Shown: positions 1-9,368, counted from the stretch's first letter. The stretch: DNA of 64,000 nucleotides from Brevibacillus brevis (GCF_001039275.2 NZ_CP030117.1:3782001-3846000), one strand, 5' to 3'. Translations and numbers: made by a program. Notes: generated from the letters alone by a model not told the origin.

Positions 1-142
1 CCAGCTCTTGTGCAGCTACTTTCATTTGATCGACAGTCATGGCTGGGGCTTGCGTAGCCTGCTTAGGCGCTAACATTCCGATTATGGAGGTAGCCACAAT
101 CAGTCCTGCTCCAAATCCAAATAAGAGCTCTTGTTTACGCAT
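1..142 (-). CDS. Small membrane-anchored protein, partial at window edge
   Basis: The N-terminal 47 codons are visible; the gene continues left of base 1. It starts with MRKQELLFGFGAGLIVATS, a short basic head followed by one hydrophobic segment (about residues 6-24), then an Ala/Gln-rich stretch. The ATG overlaps the last codons of the SwrB-like gene by 8 bases, so it is the next gene of the same minus-strand operon and probably translationally coupled. Similar short anchored proteins in Bacillales are sometimes annotated as MltG-like, but nothing visible here proves an enzymatic domain. Function unknown. Confidence 0.6.
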   Translation of the reverse strand, partial: MRKQELLFGFGAGLIVATSIIGMLAPKQATQAPAMTVDQMKVAAQEL

Positions 143-650
143 CGGCAAGACCTCGCTCATGCCTGTCAGCCAAGGAAAAGATCAAATCGATTTCTCCTCT
201 GCCGGCACCGAGTCGTTTTGCAATCTCATCCCGAGACAACCCTTCTTTACTCAGCTCAAAGGCACGGCGATAACGTTCTCGTAGTGCCAGCATATCCACC
301 TCTTGATCTTGAGGTGCTGGTTCTATCCGATTCGTTTCCTTTGGAGCTTCCTGCTTATGAGTTTCACTCTTTTGCCATTGTTCTTCCATATTGTCTAATC
401 GCTTACGCAAACTAGCGATATCCTCGAGAAGATCCGCTCTCATTTCCTGCCATTCTGCAGCAAGAAGATTGGTTTCTTGCTTTACCTGTTTTTGAAGACG
501 CTGCACGCTTTTTTCGAGCTCGTCCTTGTCCGTCGTGCGTTGTGTCGGTATTGAGGAAAAGGAGTCAACAGGCTGCTTCTTTTTAATGACAAAAGCAAGA
601 AGCATGCTGATCATTCCTGCTCCAATCAGGATGGGATACACTACGTCCAT
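135..650 (-). CDS. SwrB-like protein (DUF6115 type) at the end of the fla/che operon
   Basis: 171 residues from the ATG at 650, which has an AAAGGTGG ribosome site; a GTG three codons upstream is the alternative start. One transmembrane segment lies near residues 4-22, followed by a charged coiled-coil region (about residues 45-95) and a C-terminal helix-turn-helix-like segment, YRRAFELSKEGLSRDEIAKR. Bacillus subtilis SwrB, the swarming and flagellar-assembly activator encoded just after sigD, has the same layout and a similar C-terminus. Here it lies three genes after sigD. A role at the membrane in promoting basal-body completion is inferred from position and architecture. Confidence 0.65.
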   Translation of the reverse strand: MDVVYPILIGAGMISMLLAFVIKKKQPVDSFSSIPTQRTTDKDELEKSVQRLQKQVKQETNLLAAEWQEMRADLLEDIASLRKRLDNMEEQWQKSETHKQEAPKETNRIEPAPQDQEVDMLALRERYRRAFELSKEGLSRDEIAKRLGAGRGEIDLIFSLADRHERGLADA

Positions 651-683
651 GTTGTCCACCTTTATTTCTGGCTTGATCTTCGT

Positions 684-1022
684 TTATAAAGAAATATCTA
701 TAATACGCCCACGCAATGGATCTCTCATGAGATCAGCATTCGTAGATACACCTTCGCTCGATTCGGACATTTGACTTCCAGCGGATTCTTTTTTGTCCTG
801 ATGTTCTTGCTGTCCTTGCTTTTTTTCTCGTTCGCGTATCTGGTTCTTTTGTGACTGCTCAAGATCGCTCGGGCGCTGGCGCATATGTTCATCCAGGTCT
901 CTTCGCTGATCAATCATTGATTGTTGTTCATGCATGGTTCGTTGTTGCTGATGCTCCTGAATTCGGCTGACTTCTAGCGTTCGTGGTATTGCCACCTGCA
1001 ATTCAACCGCTTTCAAACTCAT
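684..1022 (-). CDS. Gln/Glu/Arg-rich small cytoplasmic protein of the flagellar operon
   Basis: 112 residues, very hydrophilic, with a dense charged and Gln-rich central stretch (about residues 15-75) likely to form an extended helix. There is no signal peptide or membrane segment. The start ATG at 1022 has an AAGGGAG site about 10 bases upstream. It lies between the FapA-family gene and the SwrB-like gene in the same direction. The N-terminus (LKAVELQVAIPRTLEVS) looks like a conserved head found in small ORFs at this place in Bacillales flagellar operons, but I cannot name a family. Function unknown. Confidence 0.6.
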   Translation of the reverse strand: MSLKAVELQVAIPRTLEVSRIQEHQQQRTMHEQQSMIDQRRDLDEHMRQRPSDLEQSQKNQIREREKKQGQQEHQDKKESAGSQMSESSEGVSTNADLMRDPLRGRIIDISL

Positions 1023-1068
1023 ATGGCCCCAACTCCCTTTATCACACTAAGTATGTTAGCATCCTGGA

Positions 1069-2487
1069 TTAGATAAGAGTTGCTGTGCTAATTTCACCGT
1101 CCAGCACAATAAATCGCGTTCTTGCATACTCGTGCTTGATAAAGTGCACCAGCTTTCCAAACGTCATTTTGATTCCTGGATACATCACATGATATGCCTC
1201 AATAGCTGCTGGTCCTTCCCCTTTCAGCTCGAGTTCAATATCATTTCTGCGTGCTTCCAATTCCTTGCTTTCTTTTTCCAGAACCAAACGAGTATTGGTT
1301 AGCTTGATTTGCATGAGACGTTTGTCTGCTGGAAGTTCTTTGCTGACTTGAAGAATCTGATTCATAACGCCTAGGCCTTGATCTGTTTTGCGTAAATTTT
1401 CATACACATTTTGTAGTTCTTTTTGAATGTTCGCTAGTTCTTGTCTTAATTCCGGTTTTACTCCTACTTCGAGTATCGTAGGAGTGGCGCTGCTGTTCCC
1501 AAATACTCGAGCCGCAATCTTTTCCCCAGCTTGCAGCACACCGCCAATGATGAAGCCTTTTGCCCCTTTGCAAATGATTTGCTTTCCAGCTCGTACGGTT
1601 GAGAACATGATGCTTTGTGAAACAATCACTTGATTGCCAGCCGTTACATTGGCGTTTTGGATAAAGGATGTCCGGACATCTTTCCCCGCAACAATGCAGC
1701 CTTTGTCCTGGGCAACTATTCCGCTTTTGATTTCAATGGAGCCTTCCGCGTACAACTCGGCCCCTTCTACACTGCCAAGTACGCGTATATCTCCTGATGA
1801 CTTTACGCGAAAGCCATTCAATACGTTCCCGCGAATGACCACCGTTCCCACAAAATCAATATTGCCAACACCAAAATCAACATCCCCGTTTACTTCAAAT
1901 ACGGGAAACACGTTCATTTTTGCCTGTTCCGTAAAGGAGACTTGCCCGTCAATAGCGGCGTATAGCATCGTCCGCTCTTGATTGAGCACAACATTTTTCC
2001 CAGGCTTTATGTTTATTTCCTTGCCGGCTTTGGGAGCGATGGGCTCTCCGGTAACTGCTGTGCCTGGTTGTCCCTGGCTTGCTGATATTTTACGTGCCAA
2101 GAGTTGCCCTTTTGCCACATTAGGGATTGTCGTCACATTATAAAAATCAACTCGACCATCCTCTAGCTCTTTTGGACCTTCCCCTTCATTAATAGATGCC
2201 AAATAAGGGTACTCGATAGTCGCATCGGTTCCAGCCACAGGTGCAATCCCCTGAGCAACCTTTACTCTCGCATTTGCATACTTCGCAGGTAAGGTACACA
2301 AGTTTTGTACTACATCATCGAGAATTCCATACTTCACATTGCTTGCTTGTAATGCTTTGTATACATCTGTTTCCAAGACGACAATTTCTTCGATATCTTG
2401 TTCGTCCATTCGGAGGAGTACTTCGGCCTCCAATTTATCGGCTGAAATTTTTACTTCTATTTTATATTTCCCGATCCCTTCCATCAT
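1069..2487 (-). CDS. FapA-family protein (DUF342)
   Basis: 472 residues. The central part (about 160-330) is rich in Gly, Val and Ile with repeated short turns such as GSVEGAELYAEGSIEIKSG, which fits the right-handed beta-helix core of the FapA/DUF342 family. The C-terminal third (about 345-410) is a coiled coil (LRQELANIQKELQNVYENLR). Family members are often next to sigD in Bacillota and are sometimes annotated as flagellar assembly protein A or polymerase-like; the molecular role is not settled. It lies 31 bases after sigD in the same operon. Two adjacent ATG codons at 2487 could both serve as the start. Confidence 0.8.
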   Translation of the reverse strand: MMEGIGKYKIEVKISADKLEAEVLLRMDEQDIEEIVVLETDVYKALQASNVKYGILDDVVQNLCTLPAKYANARVKVAQGIAPVAGTDATIEYPYLASINEGEGPKELEDGRVDFYNVTTIPNVAKGQLLARKISASQGQPGTAVTGEPIAPKAGKEINIKPGKNVVLNQERTMLYAAIDGQVSFTEQAKMNVFPVFEVNGDVDFGVGNIDFVGTVVIRGNVLNGFRVKSSGDIRVLGSVEGAELYAEGSIEIKSGIVAQDKGCIVAGKDVRTSFIQNANVTAGNQVIVSQSIMFSTVRAGKQIICKGAKGFIIGGVLQAGEKIAARVFGNSSATPTILEVGVKPELRQELANIQKELQNVYENLRKTDQGLGVMNQILQVSKELPADKRLMQIKLTNTRLVLEKESKELEARRNDIELELKGEGPAAIEAYHVMYPGIKMTFGKLVHFIKHEYARTRFIVLDGEISTATLI

Positions 2488-2518
2488 TCTACCCCTCTCA
2501 AGCTTGGGTAATGTCCCC

Positions 2519-3307
2519 TTACATCAATTGCGATTTCCATCTGGACAACGCAGAACGAAGTCGGAAAAGAGCTTTGGAGTGCAACTGGGATATTCTTGAA
2601 GGTGACAAGCTCATGATTTCCGCAATTTCTGATAAGGTCATTTCTTCAAAATAAAACAAGGAGACAACCAATCGTTCCTTTTCAGGCAATTTGTCGATGA
2701 CCGTTACAAGAACCTCTTTTAAGCTGGATACTTCCGCCACATTATCAGGGCGAGGTGTGAGCTCGTCGATGATATACGAATGTCTTGCTGTTTTTTGTTC
2801 GTCTTCATCCCCTACTGCCTCATCGATAGAAACCATGCTGGCAAGTGAGGTTTCCAAGAAAACCTGTTGAAGCTCCTTTTTGCTTATTCCCAGATAATCA
2901 GACACTTCTTGATCGGTTGGCATTCGCAGCATTTGCTGTTCCAAGGTGGTGTATGCTTCTTCGATTTTTTTGGCCTTGTCTCGAACAGTACGAGGGATCC
3001 AGTCGTTCTCACGTAGTCCATCGATCATCGCACCACGAATCCGCCACATGGCGTACGTCTCAAATTGGAGACCCCGGGTATGATCGAATTTAGCCAAAGC
3101 GTCCAATAGCCCAAAGCGCCCATAACTAATCAAGTCATCCTTGTCCACATTTGCTGGCAGATTAATCGCCAACCGATTTGCCACCTTATCGACCAGTGGC
3201 AAAAACCGCGTGACCAAGTCAACCTCCGCCTCGCGACTTCCCTCTTGCTTCCACATGACCCATTTATCGAACTCTTTTGCTTTTTCTTGACTGGTTAGCC
3301 GTGCCAC
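2519..3307 (-). CDS. sigD: RNA polymerase sigma factor SigD (FliA/WhiG family)
   Basis: 262 residues with a GTG start. Region 2 is visible around residues 28-100 (LVDKVANRLAINLPANVDKD, GLQFETYAMWRIRGAMIDGL), region 3 around 105-150 and region 4 near the end with the helix-turn-helix MTLSEIAEIMSLSPSRISQL. SigD directs RNA polymerase to late flagellar, motility and autolysin promoters. It is placed near the 3' end of the fla/che operon as in B. subtilis, where distance from the promoter tunes SigD levels. The cognate anti-sigma factor FlgM is not in this window. The ribosome site before the GTG is weak. Confidence 0.93.
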   Translation of the reverse strand: MARLTSQEKAKEFDKWVMWKQEGSREAEVDLVTRFLPLVDKVANRLAINLPANVDKDDLISYGRFGLLDALAKFDHTRGLQFETYAMWRIRGAMIDGLRENDWIPRTVRDKAKKIEEAYTTLEQQMLRMPTDQEVSDYLGISKKELQQVFLETSLASMVSIDEAVGDEDEQKTARHSYIIDELTPRPDNVAEVSSLKEVLVTVIDKLPEKERLVVSLFYFEEMTLSEIAEIMSLSPSRISQLHSKALFRLRSALSRWKSQLM

Positions 3308-3323
3308 GAATAGTCACCAACCT

Positions 3324-3707
3324 TTACTCATCTGATAAGCGCCTAACGACCTCTGCAACGGTGGCTGGATCCTCAGTAGGATGAATCCTTTCCATCTTGT
3401 TGATTGAGAGTGGTGCAAATGTTTGATCTTCCTGTTCCAATTGTTGTCCAATTTCCAGAACGACTCCACCTTCTGCTAGAGGAGAGCTTGTCCCCTCTAG
3501 CGTGTCCGTAACCATTGGTGGAGTAGATGACTGAATGAACGTTGCGAGCAGCCAACGAATTGGAAAAGCTGCGAGGAAGAATAGGACAAATGCGATACCT
3601 GCTCTCTCCAGTGATACGAGCCAGACATTACTCGCCACAGCCGTACCCAGCGTCACAAGAAATGCGAGCATTCCTAATCCAAAATTAATCCAAATGGTTC
3701 CTAACAT
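3324..3707 (-). CDS. Hypothetical membrane protein between cheD and sigD
   Basis: 127 residues. Two closely spaced hydrophobic segments (about residues 7-27 and 33-55) form a hairpin, followed by a hydrophilic cytoplasmic tail ending in EDPATVAEVVRRLSDE. The ATG at 3707 has an AAGGA site. It lies 3 bases after cheD and 16 bases before sigD, so it is surely cotranscribed. I do not recognise the family. The C-terminal motif resembles short conserved tails in other Brevibacillus/Paenibacillus flagellar-operon proteins. Function unknown. Confidence 0.6.
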   Translation of the reverse strand: MLGTIWINFGLGMLAFLVTLGTAVASNVWLVSLERAGIAFVLFFLAAFPIRWLLATFIQSSTPPMVTDTLEGTSSPLAEGGVVLEIGQQLEQEDQTFAPLSINKMERIHPTEDPATVAEVVRRLSDE

Positions 3708-3710
3708 TTG

Positions 3711-4196
3711 TTATACTTCCTTCACACCTTGATTTACGGTCCTGATTTGAAGAATGCCGTTTGTGGCATCTAACTCGATTGTCCGACCGCAGTTTCCCCC
3801 TGTATCTTCTGCCACGATCTTTATATGAGCATCCTTCAATGCAAGTTTGCACGCCTCTACGTTCCGAGGCCCAATCCGCATGGTGTCATTATTCCCTAAA
3901 AACGCGAACATTTGTGCGCCACCAGCCAATTTCGCAACTGTGTGTCTGGTCTCCGCGCCAGCCTTCACCATCAACTGAATCAGATGAGGGATTGCTGTAT
4001 CCGCATACTTGCCTATCGTTAGCTCCCCGCTTTTAGCCAAAGACGATTCTGGAAGCATAACATGTGCCATACCTGCAATTTTATGGATATGATCGTAGAG
4101 CACTACCCCTACGCAAGAACCTAAACCGGTAGTACGCAGCTTACTCGGCGGCTTTGCCACACCAAGATCAGCCATCCCTATCTTAATAATCTCCAT
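3711..4196 (-). CDS. cheD: Chemoreceptor glutamine deamidase CheD
   Basis: 161 residues, normal family length. The catalytic dyad region is present: Cys28 in TGLGSCVGVVLYD and His45 in IAGMAHVMLP. CheD deamidates glutamines on chemoreceptors and binds CheC, stimulating CheC's CheY-P phosphatase activity in Bacillus-type adaptation. The gene overlaps the end of cheC by 14 bases, consistent with coupled synthesis of the CheC-CheD pair. A conserved GGAQMFAF segment characteristic of CheD follows in the middle of the protein. Confidence 0.93.
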   Translation of the reverse strand: MEIIKIGMADLGVAKPPSKLRTTGLGSCVGVVLYDHIHKIAGMAHVMLPESSLAKSGELTIGKYADTAIPHLIQLMVKAGAETRHTVAKLAGGAQMFAFLGNNDTMRIGPRNVEACKLALKDAHIKIVAEDTGGNCGRTIELDATNGILQIRTVNQGVKEV

Positions 4197-4809
4197 CGAA
4201 CGGAACCCCTAATGAACGAAATAGTATTGGGAGCGATTCAGGATCAGGAATTAAGAAAAAGTTCCCTTTTACTTGATCATTGCCTTCGAAAAAAGCGGTG
4301 TCAATCGTGAGGGCAAAGTCACCCGCTTGACCCAACGCTATTAATCCATAACTTAGAATAGCTCCAGCCATATCCACAGCGAGTGCAGGTACGGACGGCT
4401 GTAAATTTAATTGTGTAAAATCAGCTAACGATGATAGATAAGAACCTGTTAAGATGTTGCCAATCTCGTGCAGCGCTGAGATCTCCAGCTCTTCCCACTC
4501 GTACACATCTTTATTAATTCCCGTAATTTGTTCGAGCAGGTGCTTGGCAGAATCCAAATCAAGGATGAAAAACATGTTCCCTGGACAATCGCCTTCAACC
4601 CGGAGGAAGACGGTCACTACTACAGTTTCCGCTCCTCCTACACAATCTGCAACTTCGTCGAAGGGGATAATCTTTACTTGTGGAACTTTCATATCGATTT
4701 CTTTTTGTATGAGCTTGGAGAGAGCCGTGGCAGCGTGACCAGCACCGATATTCCCGATTTCCCGTAAAACGTCAAATTGGAAATCCCCAAACTTCGTAAA
4801 ATCGCCCAT
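4183..4809 (-). CDS. cheC: CheY-P phosphatase CheC
   Basis: 208 residues. Two CheC/FliY-type phosphatase motifs are visible: DVLREIGNIGAGHAATALS near the N-terminus and ISALHEIGNILTGSYLSSLA at about residue 105, each with the Glu and Asn that position the water attacking CheY-P. It has no FliN-like C-terminal domain, which separates it from FliY. It acts in the cytoplasm on CheY-P and interacts with CheD, whose gene overlaps its 3' end. A GAGGGG ribosome site precedes the ATG. Confidence 0.93.
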   Translation of the reverse strand: MGDFTKFGDFQFDVLREIGNIGAGHAATALSKLIQKEIDMKVPQVKIIPFDEVADCVGGAETVVVTVFLRVEGDCPGNMFFILDLDSAKHLLEQITGINKDVYEWEELEISALHEIGNILTGSYLSSLADFTQLNLQPSVPALAVDMAGAILSYGLIALGQAGDFALTIDTAFFEGNDQVKGNFFLIPDPESLPILFRSLGVPFDGDY

Positions 4810-4814
4810 TTTAC

Positions 4815-5291
4815 TTACCCCTCAATTGCGTCCAACTGCTTGATTTCCTCATTGCTCAATACTTTATCGAGGTTTAAGAGGATTAACAGTCGTTTATCCA
4901 GCTTAGCGACGCCTCGCAAATAAGCAGCTTCCACTCCTCCAACAACCTCTGGAGGCGGTTCAATCGCATCAACTGGTATATCAATTACATCGTTAGCAGC
5001 ATCTACAATGAGACCCACTTCCAACTCACCTACGGCCACGATAATGATTCGAGTCGCTTCGGAATAGACGCTTTCTTCAAGACTAAAGCGATTGCGCAGG
5101 TCAATAATCGGTGTCACAACGCCACGCAGATTAATAACCCCTTTGACGAAACTAGGCGTTCGAGGAACTCTTGTGATGTGCTCCAGCTTTTCAATGGATT
5201 TGACCTGATGAACCTCTACGCCATACTCTTCGTCCTTCAATCGAAAGACAATCACTTTGACTTCGCTAATGACTTCTTTTTGATCGAGCAT
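4815..5291 (-). CDS. cheW: Chemotaxis coupling protein CheW
   Basis: 158 residues made of a single CheW-like SH3-type domain, with the expected motifs FRLKDEEYGVEVHQVKSIEK, ITRVPRTPSFVKGVINLRG and PIIDLRNRF. It links membrane chemoreceptors to the kinase CheA. It sits 16 bases downstream of cheA and 5 bases upstream of cheC. A strong AAGGAGGGG ribosome site precedes the ATG at 5291. Confidence 0.94.
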   Translation of the reverse strand: MLDQKEVISEVKVIVFRLKDEEYGVEVHQVKSIEKLEHITRVPRTPSFVKGVINLRGVVTPIIDLRNRFSLEESVYSEATRIIIVAVGELEVGLIVDAANDVIDIPVDAIEPPPEVVGGVEAAYLRGVAKLDKRLLILLNLDKVLSNEEIKQLDAIEG

Positions 5292-5307
5292 GTGGCTGCC
5301 CCTCCTT

Positions 5308-7332
5308 CTACTTAATCAGTGAGTTACAATCTATGATGAGCGCGACCTGACCGTCTCCCAGGATCGTTGCACCTGAAATGGCAAATACATTAACCAGATA
5401 TTTGCCCAGAGATTTTAGAACAATCTCTTGTTGACCGATGAACGAATCGACGACAAGGCCTGCCATTTTCTCACCTTTACGTACGATGACGACTGCCACT
5501 TCATCTTCCATTGTTTCCCCATTATCAGGCACTTGGAAAATGTCCTGTAGCGAAACGAGCGGAACTACACGTCCCCGGAAGTCGATCACTTTCTGGCGGT
5601 GAGCCATCATGATTTGATCTTTTTTAAATACAGCCGTCTCAATAATGGAGCTGAGTGGGACAGCGTACTTCTCATCTTTCACTTGTACCAGCATCGCGGA
5701 AATGATAGAGAGCGTAAGTGGCAATTGAATGAGGAAAGTCGTGCCTTGGCCGCGCACAGAATCTACGCTGACACTTCCACCCAACGACTCAATTTTGGAC
5801 TTAACGACATCCAGTCCAACACCCCGACCCGAAATATCAGAAACAACTTCCGCTGTACTAAAGCCTGCTGCAAATAGCAACTCGTGGATTTGCTTGTCGC
5901 TCATGCTGTCTGCATTCGCAGGATTGACAATGCCTCTCTCAAGCGCTTTTTTGAGAACTTTATCCTTATTGATTCCAGCACCGTCATCTTTTACTTCAAT
6001 AAATACATGGTTCCCACTGTGGAAAGCGCGGAGCTCGATTTTTCCTTCCTCTGGCTTACCCGCCTTTTTCCGATCTGCTGGAGACTCAATTCCGTGGTCA
6101 AGCGAGTTACGCAACAAGTGATTTAGTGGGTCCCCGATTTCGTCAATGACAGTACGGTCCAATTCTGTCTCCGCACCGATAATCTCCAGATTTACTTTTT
6201 TATTCAGATCTTTTTGCAGGTCGCGAATCATACGTGGGAAACGATTGAATACTTGCTCCACCGGAACCATGCGCATGGTCAGAATGATGTTTTGCAAATC
6301 GCCACTAATCCGGCTCATGTGCTCTACGGTTTCTTGCAGTTCATTCTTTCCGATCTCGCGTGCCAACTGCTCCAAACGACCACGGTCAATGACTAATTCG
6401 CTAAACAGATTCATCAGGATATCCAAGCGTTCGATATCCACACGAATTGTTTTTCCACCAGCCGTCGCCTTCTTCACAGGTGCTTGAGGAGCTTCTGCTG
6501 CTCCTTTTTCAGCTGGTGCTGGCGTCTGTTGCACTACGGGAGCAGGTGGAGCTTCACTCTTCAATTGAATCGTTTCGATTGTCACATCTTGGATTTCCGA
6601 AATGTTAAGAATCGTAGTACGTACTTTTTCAATTGATTGCTCCGTCACATAGGCGATTTCAAACGATTGTTCAAATCGCTCATTCTCGATATCTTCAACA
6701 GCCGGCTTCGTCTTGATCACTTCACCCATGGATTCCAATTGATCAAAAACCATGTAAGAGCGAGCAGCCTTGAGCAAGCAGTTTTCATTCAATGTCACTT
6801 TGATCCACAAAACGTTGTTTCCGAGTTCCTGCGATTGCTTCAGGACCATCATTGCATAATCATCCAGCTCATGATCTTCAGCAGGCGTGCTTTCCTCTTG
6901 CGGTGCTTCCACTTCCATCGTAGCTGCTGCTACTTCCTGCTCGGCTGAAAAGTCTCCAGCTACAATCGCCCGCAGCTTCTTAACAATAGTGGAAACATCT
7001 GCTGAACCGTCTCCACCTTCCGTGATATCGATGACCATGCCTTCAATCAAATCTACGCTCTGAAAAATAGCGTCCATAATATCACTGGTAATCGTTAACT
7101 TTTGATTGCGAATTAGGTCAAGTACATTTTCCGCTTCGTGAGTCAAACTCGCCATGTCTTCAAAGCCCATGGTCGCCGACATCCCCTTCAATGTATGAGC
7201 GGAACGAAAAATCTCTTTGACGTGGCCAATATTACCCGGATCACTTTCCAAGAGTAACAAGTTGGCGTTAATTGCCTGTAGGTGTTCCTTTGACTCCTCA
7301 ATAAACATGTCCAAATACTGATTCATATCCAT
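5308..7332 (-). CDS. cheA: Chemotaxis histidine kinase CheA
   Basis: 674 residues from the ATG at 7332, chosen because GGGAGGTGG lies nine bases upstream; an in-frame TTG at 7350 is inside that ribosome site and is unlikely to be used. Domains in order: HPt (phospho-acceptor His about 46 in SAHTLKGMSATMGF), P2 CheY/CheB-binding region and Ala/Pro linker (about 150-300), dimerisation helices, ATPase with N-box HLLRNSLDHGIE, G1 DDGAGI and G2 GRGVGLDVV, and a C-terminal CheW-like domain. It phosphorylates CheY and CheB in response to receptor state. Confidence 0.95.
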   Translation of the reverse strand: MDMNQYLDMFIEESKEHLQAINANLLLLESDPGNIGHVKEIFRSAHTLKGMSATMGFEDMASLTHEAENVLDLIRNQKLTITSDIMDAIFQSVDLIEGMVIDITEGGDGSADVSTIVKKLRAIVAGDFSAEQEVAAATMEVEAPQEESTPAEDHELDDYAMMVLKQSQELGNNVLWIKVTLNENCLLKAARSYMVFDQLESMGEVIKTKPAVEDIENERFEQSFEIAYVTEQSIEKVRTTILNISEIQDVTIETIQLKSEAPPAPVVQQTPAPAEKGAAEAPQAPVKKATAGGKTIRVDIERLDILMNLFSELVIDRGRLEQLAREIGKNELQETVEHMSRISGDLQNIILTMRMVPVEQVFNRFPRMIRDLQKDLNKKVNLEIIGAETELDRTVIDEIGDPLNHLLRNSLDHGIESPADRKKAGKPEEGKIELRAFHSGNHVFIEVKDDGAGINKDKVLKKALERGIVNPANADSMSDKQIHELLFAAGFSTAEVVSDISGRGVGLDVVKSKIESLGGSVSVDSVRGQGTTFLIQLPLTLSIISAMLVQVKDEKYAVPLSSIIETAVFKKDQIMMAHRQKVIDFRGRVVPLVSLQDIFQVPDNGETMEDEVAVVIVRKGEKMAGLVVDSFIGQQEIVLKSLGKYLVNVFAISGATILGDGQVALIIDCNSLIK

Positions 7333-7353
7333 CGGTGATCCACCTCCCAAAAA

Positions 7354-8469
7354 TCAGTGCAAGAGCTTGCACAACAGCTCCGGAATCTTTTCTAATGGGG
7401 CCACGTTGTCTGCCAAGCCTGCTTGAATCGCTGCTCGTGGCATTCCGTATACGACACAACTCGACTCATCTTCGATAATACTTGTGACAACGCCAAGCTC
7501 CTTCATGCGTTTTAGCCCTTTAGTCCCATCATTTCCCATGCCTGTCATGATGATTGCCCATTTGTCTACATTTGTCAATTGACTGACTGATTCAAACAGG
7601 ATATCGACAGACGGTCTGTGACCGCCTCGTGGCTCCTCTTGGTGTAAATAGGCCTGTAGTCTCCCATTTACTTGACGAACTTCGAAATGGAAGCCTCCTG
7701 GAGCGATGTACGCTGTACCATTTTCCAGGTACTCGCCATCGACAACCTCGGTTACTCGAATTTGACATAGCGAGTCTAGCCGATTTGCTAACGATTTTGT
7801 GAAACCTGCTGGCATATGCTGAACGATGGCAATTGGTGCCGGAAAGTTCGCCGGAATTGCAGTCAGTACACTCTGCAATGCTTTAGGACCACCCGTGGAA
7901 GTACCTAAAACCACCAGTCTTGCCTTTCCGCCCACTTGTGACCGCATCACAGCAGGCGGGCTCGGTATTTTCGTACGTATTACTGGAGCTGCCGGTGCAA
8001 CAGGTGTAGCTTTTGATTCGGAAGATACCGGTTTGACTACGCGAGGCATCTGCTTTCTCAAACGTACTTTCGATGCTGCCGCAGCCTTCACACGCTCGAT
8101 AAGACGATCGCCCACTTTGTGGATGTCGAGAGAAATTGGACCAGAAGGCTTCGTTACAAAGTCAAACGCACCTAGCTCCAACGCATGAATCGTAGCTTCG
8201 GCCCCTTCTTTTGTCAGACTGCTCAACATGACGATCGGAACCGGGTACTCATTCATCAGCTTTTCAAGCGCGTCCAAACCGTTCATAACCGGCATTTCAA
8301 TGTCGAGTGTGAGGACATCCGGAGCCAGTTCTTTACATTTTTCAATACATTCGAGACCATTCTTGGCTCGATCAATCACTTCAATCTCAGGATCAGTAGA
8401 TAAAATGTCCGAAATCACTTTACGCATGAATGCAGAATCGTCTGTGACGAGGACGCGGATTTTACTCAT
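7354..8469 (-). CDS. cheB: Chemoreceptor methylesterase/deamidase CheB
   Basis: 371 residues. The N-terminal receiver domain has the acidic DD pair and phospho-acceptor Asp56 in LTLDIEMP. A Pro/Ala/Lys linker (about 140-175) leads to the C-terminal methylesterase with Ser in LGTSTGGPKAL, His in IVQHMPAGF and Asp in TGMGNDGTKGL. It removes methyl groups from receptor glutamates when phosphorylated by CheA. It sits between flhG and cheA; the ribosome site before the ATG is GGAAGGGAG. Confidence 0.95.
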   Translation of the reverse strand: MSKIRVLVTDDSAFMRKVISDILSTDPEIEVIDRAKNGLECIEKCKELAPDVLTLDIEMPVMNGLDALEKLMNEYPVPIVMLSSLTKEGAEATIHALELGAFDFVTKPSGPISLDIHKVGDRLIERVKAAAASKVRLRKQMPRVVKPVSSESKATPVAPAAPVIRTKIPSPPAVMRSQVGGKARLVVLGTSTGGPKALQSVLTAIPANFPAPIAIVQHMPAGFTKSLANRLDSLCQIRVTEVVDGEYLENGTAYIAPGGFHFEVRQVNGRLQAYLHQEEPRGGHRPSVDILFESVSQLTNVDKWAIIMTGMGNDGTKGLKRMKELGVVTSIIEDESSCVVYGMPRAAIQAGLADNVAPLEKIPELLCKLLH

Positions 8470-8500
8470 TCGAATGTCGCTCCCTTCCTACTTTTATGTC

Positions 8501-9364
8501 TCATCGTATGAAGTGCCTCAACTTCGCAAGAAAACCTTTGAGACCACTGACAGAAGCATCTGAAGTATCCGGACGATCCAAATACCGCTCTACCAGATTT
8601 CGTATGCTTCTCGCGGCTTGCGATTGTGGATATGTAAGTAGAAAAGGACGCTGCAGTTTAACAGCTTTTGAAACATAAGGATCATCCGAAACATATCCAA
8701 GTGACTGAATATCCATATTCAGAAAGCGTTTGGAAACCATCGCAAGCTTGTCCGCCGTCATTTTTCCTTCTTTCTCCGATGACGCTCTGTTTATCACCAA
8801 GCGAATGGAGACAGCGGGATTACGTGCGTGTAGCATCTTGATGACTGCATATGCATCCGTTATCGCTGGTGGTTCGGGAGTGGTAACGAGGATGACCTCG
8901 TCTGAGGAGAGCATGAATCGCATGGATTCCTTTGAAAAACCTGCTCCCGTATCAAAAATGATTGTGTCGGCATAGCCTTGCAGCGGGTCCAGATGGGAGA
9001 ATAAGCGATCTAGCTTCTCATCATCTAACTGCATGATCTGCGTAAATCCAGAACCACCCGCGATGAATTCCAAGCCTCCTGGCCCGTGCTCGATAATGTC
9101 CCAAACAGTCGTATCTGGCTCTAACAAATGAAACAGATGCTTTTTTGGAGTAATTCCCATTAATACATCCAGATTTGCCAGACCCAGATCCAAGTCAAAC
9201 AAAACCGCCCTATGACCCTTCTCACTCAAACCAAGTCCAAAATTCAAGCTAAAATTGGACTTGCCGACACCACCTTTTCCACTCGTCACTGTCACCAGTC
9301 TAGTTGGTCGTGTCTTCTTGTTTTGTAGCATCCGCTCACGGAGTTGCTCTGCTTGGTCACGCAT
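8501..9364 (-). CDS. flhG: MinD-like ATPase FlhG (YlxH), flagellar number and placement regulator
   Basis: 287 residues. The deviant Walker A motif SGKGGVGKSNFSLNFG, a switch I region FDLDLGLANLD and Walker B FDTGAGFSKE identify the ParA/MinD group. The C-terminal amphipathic tail (LRNLVERYLDRP ... LKGFLAKLRHFIR) could bind membrane. FlhG partners with the FlhF GTPase, stimulates its hydrolysis and interacts with FliM/FliY to control where and how many flagella form. It lies immediately downstream of flhF, 4 bases apart, and is cotranscribed with it. Confidence 0.92.
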   Translation of the reverse strand: MRDQAEQLRERMLQNKKTRPTRLVTVTSGKGGVGKSNFSLNFGLGLSEKGHRAVLFDLDLGLANLDVLMGITPKKHLFHLLEPDTTVWDIIEHGPGGLEFIAGGSGFTQIMQLDDEKLDRLFSHLDPLQGYADTIIFDTGAGFSKESMRFMLSSDEVILVTTPEPPAITDAYAVIKMLHARNPAVSIRLVINRASSEKEGKMTADKLAMVSKRFLNMDIQSLGYVSDDPYVSKAVKLQRPFLLTYPQSQAARSIRNLVERYLDRPDTSDASVSGLKGFLAKLRHFIR

Positions 9365-9368
9365 CTGT

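Noticed and set aside
7333..7350. Upstream TTG start for cheA
   Set aside because: The TTG overlaps the GGGAGGTGG ribosome site, and the downstream ATG is correctly spaced.
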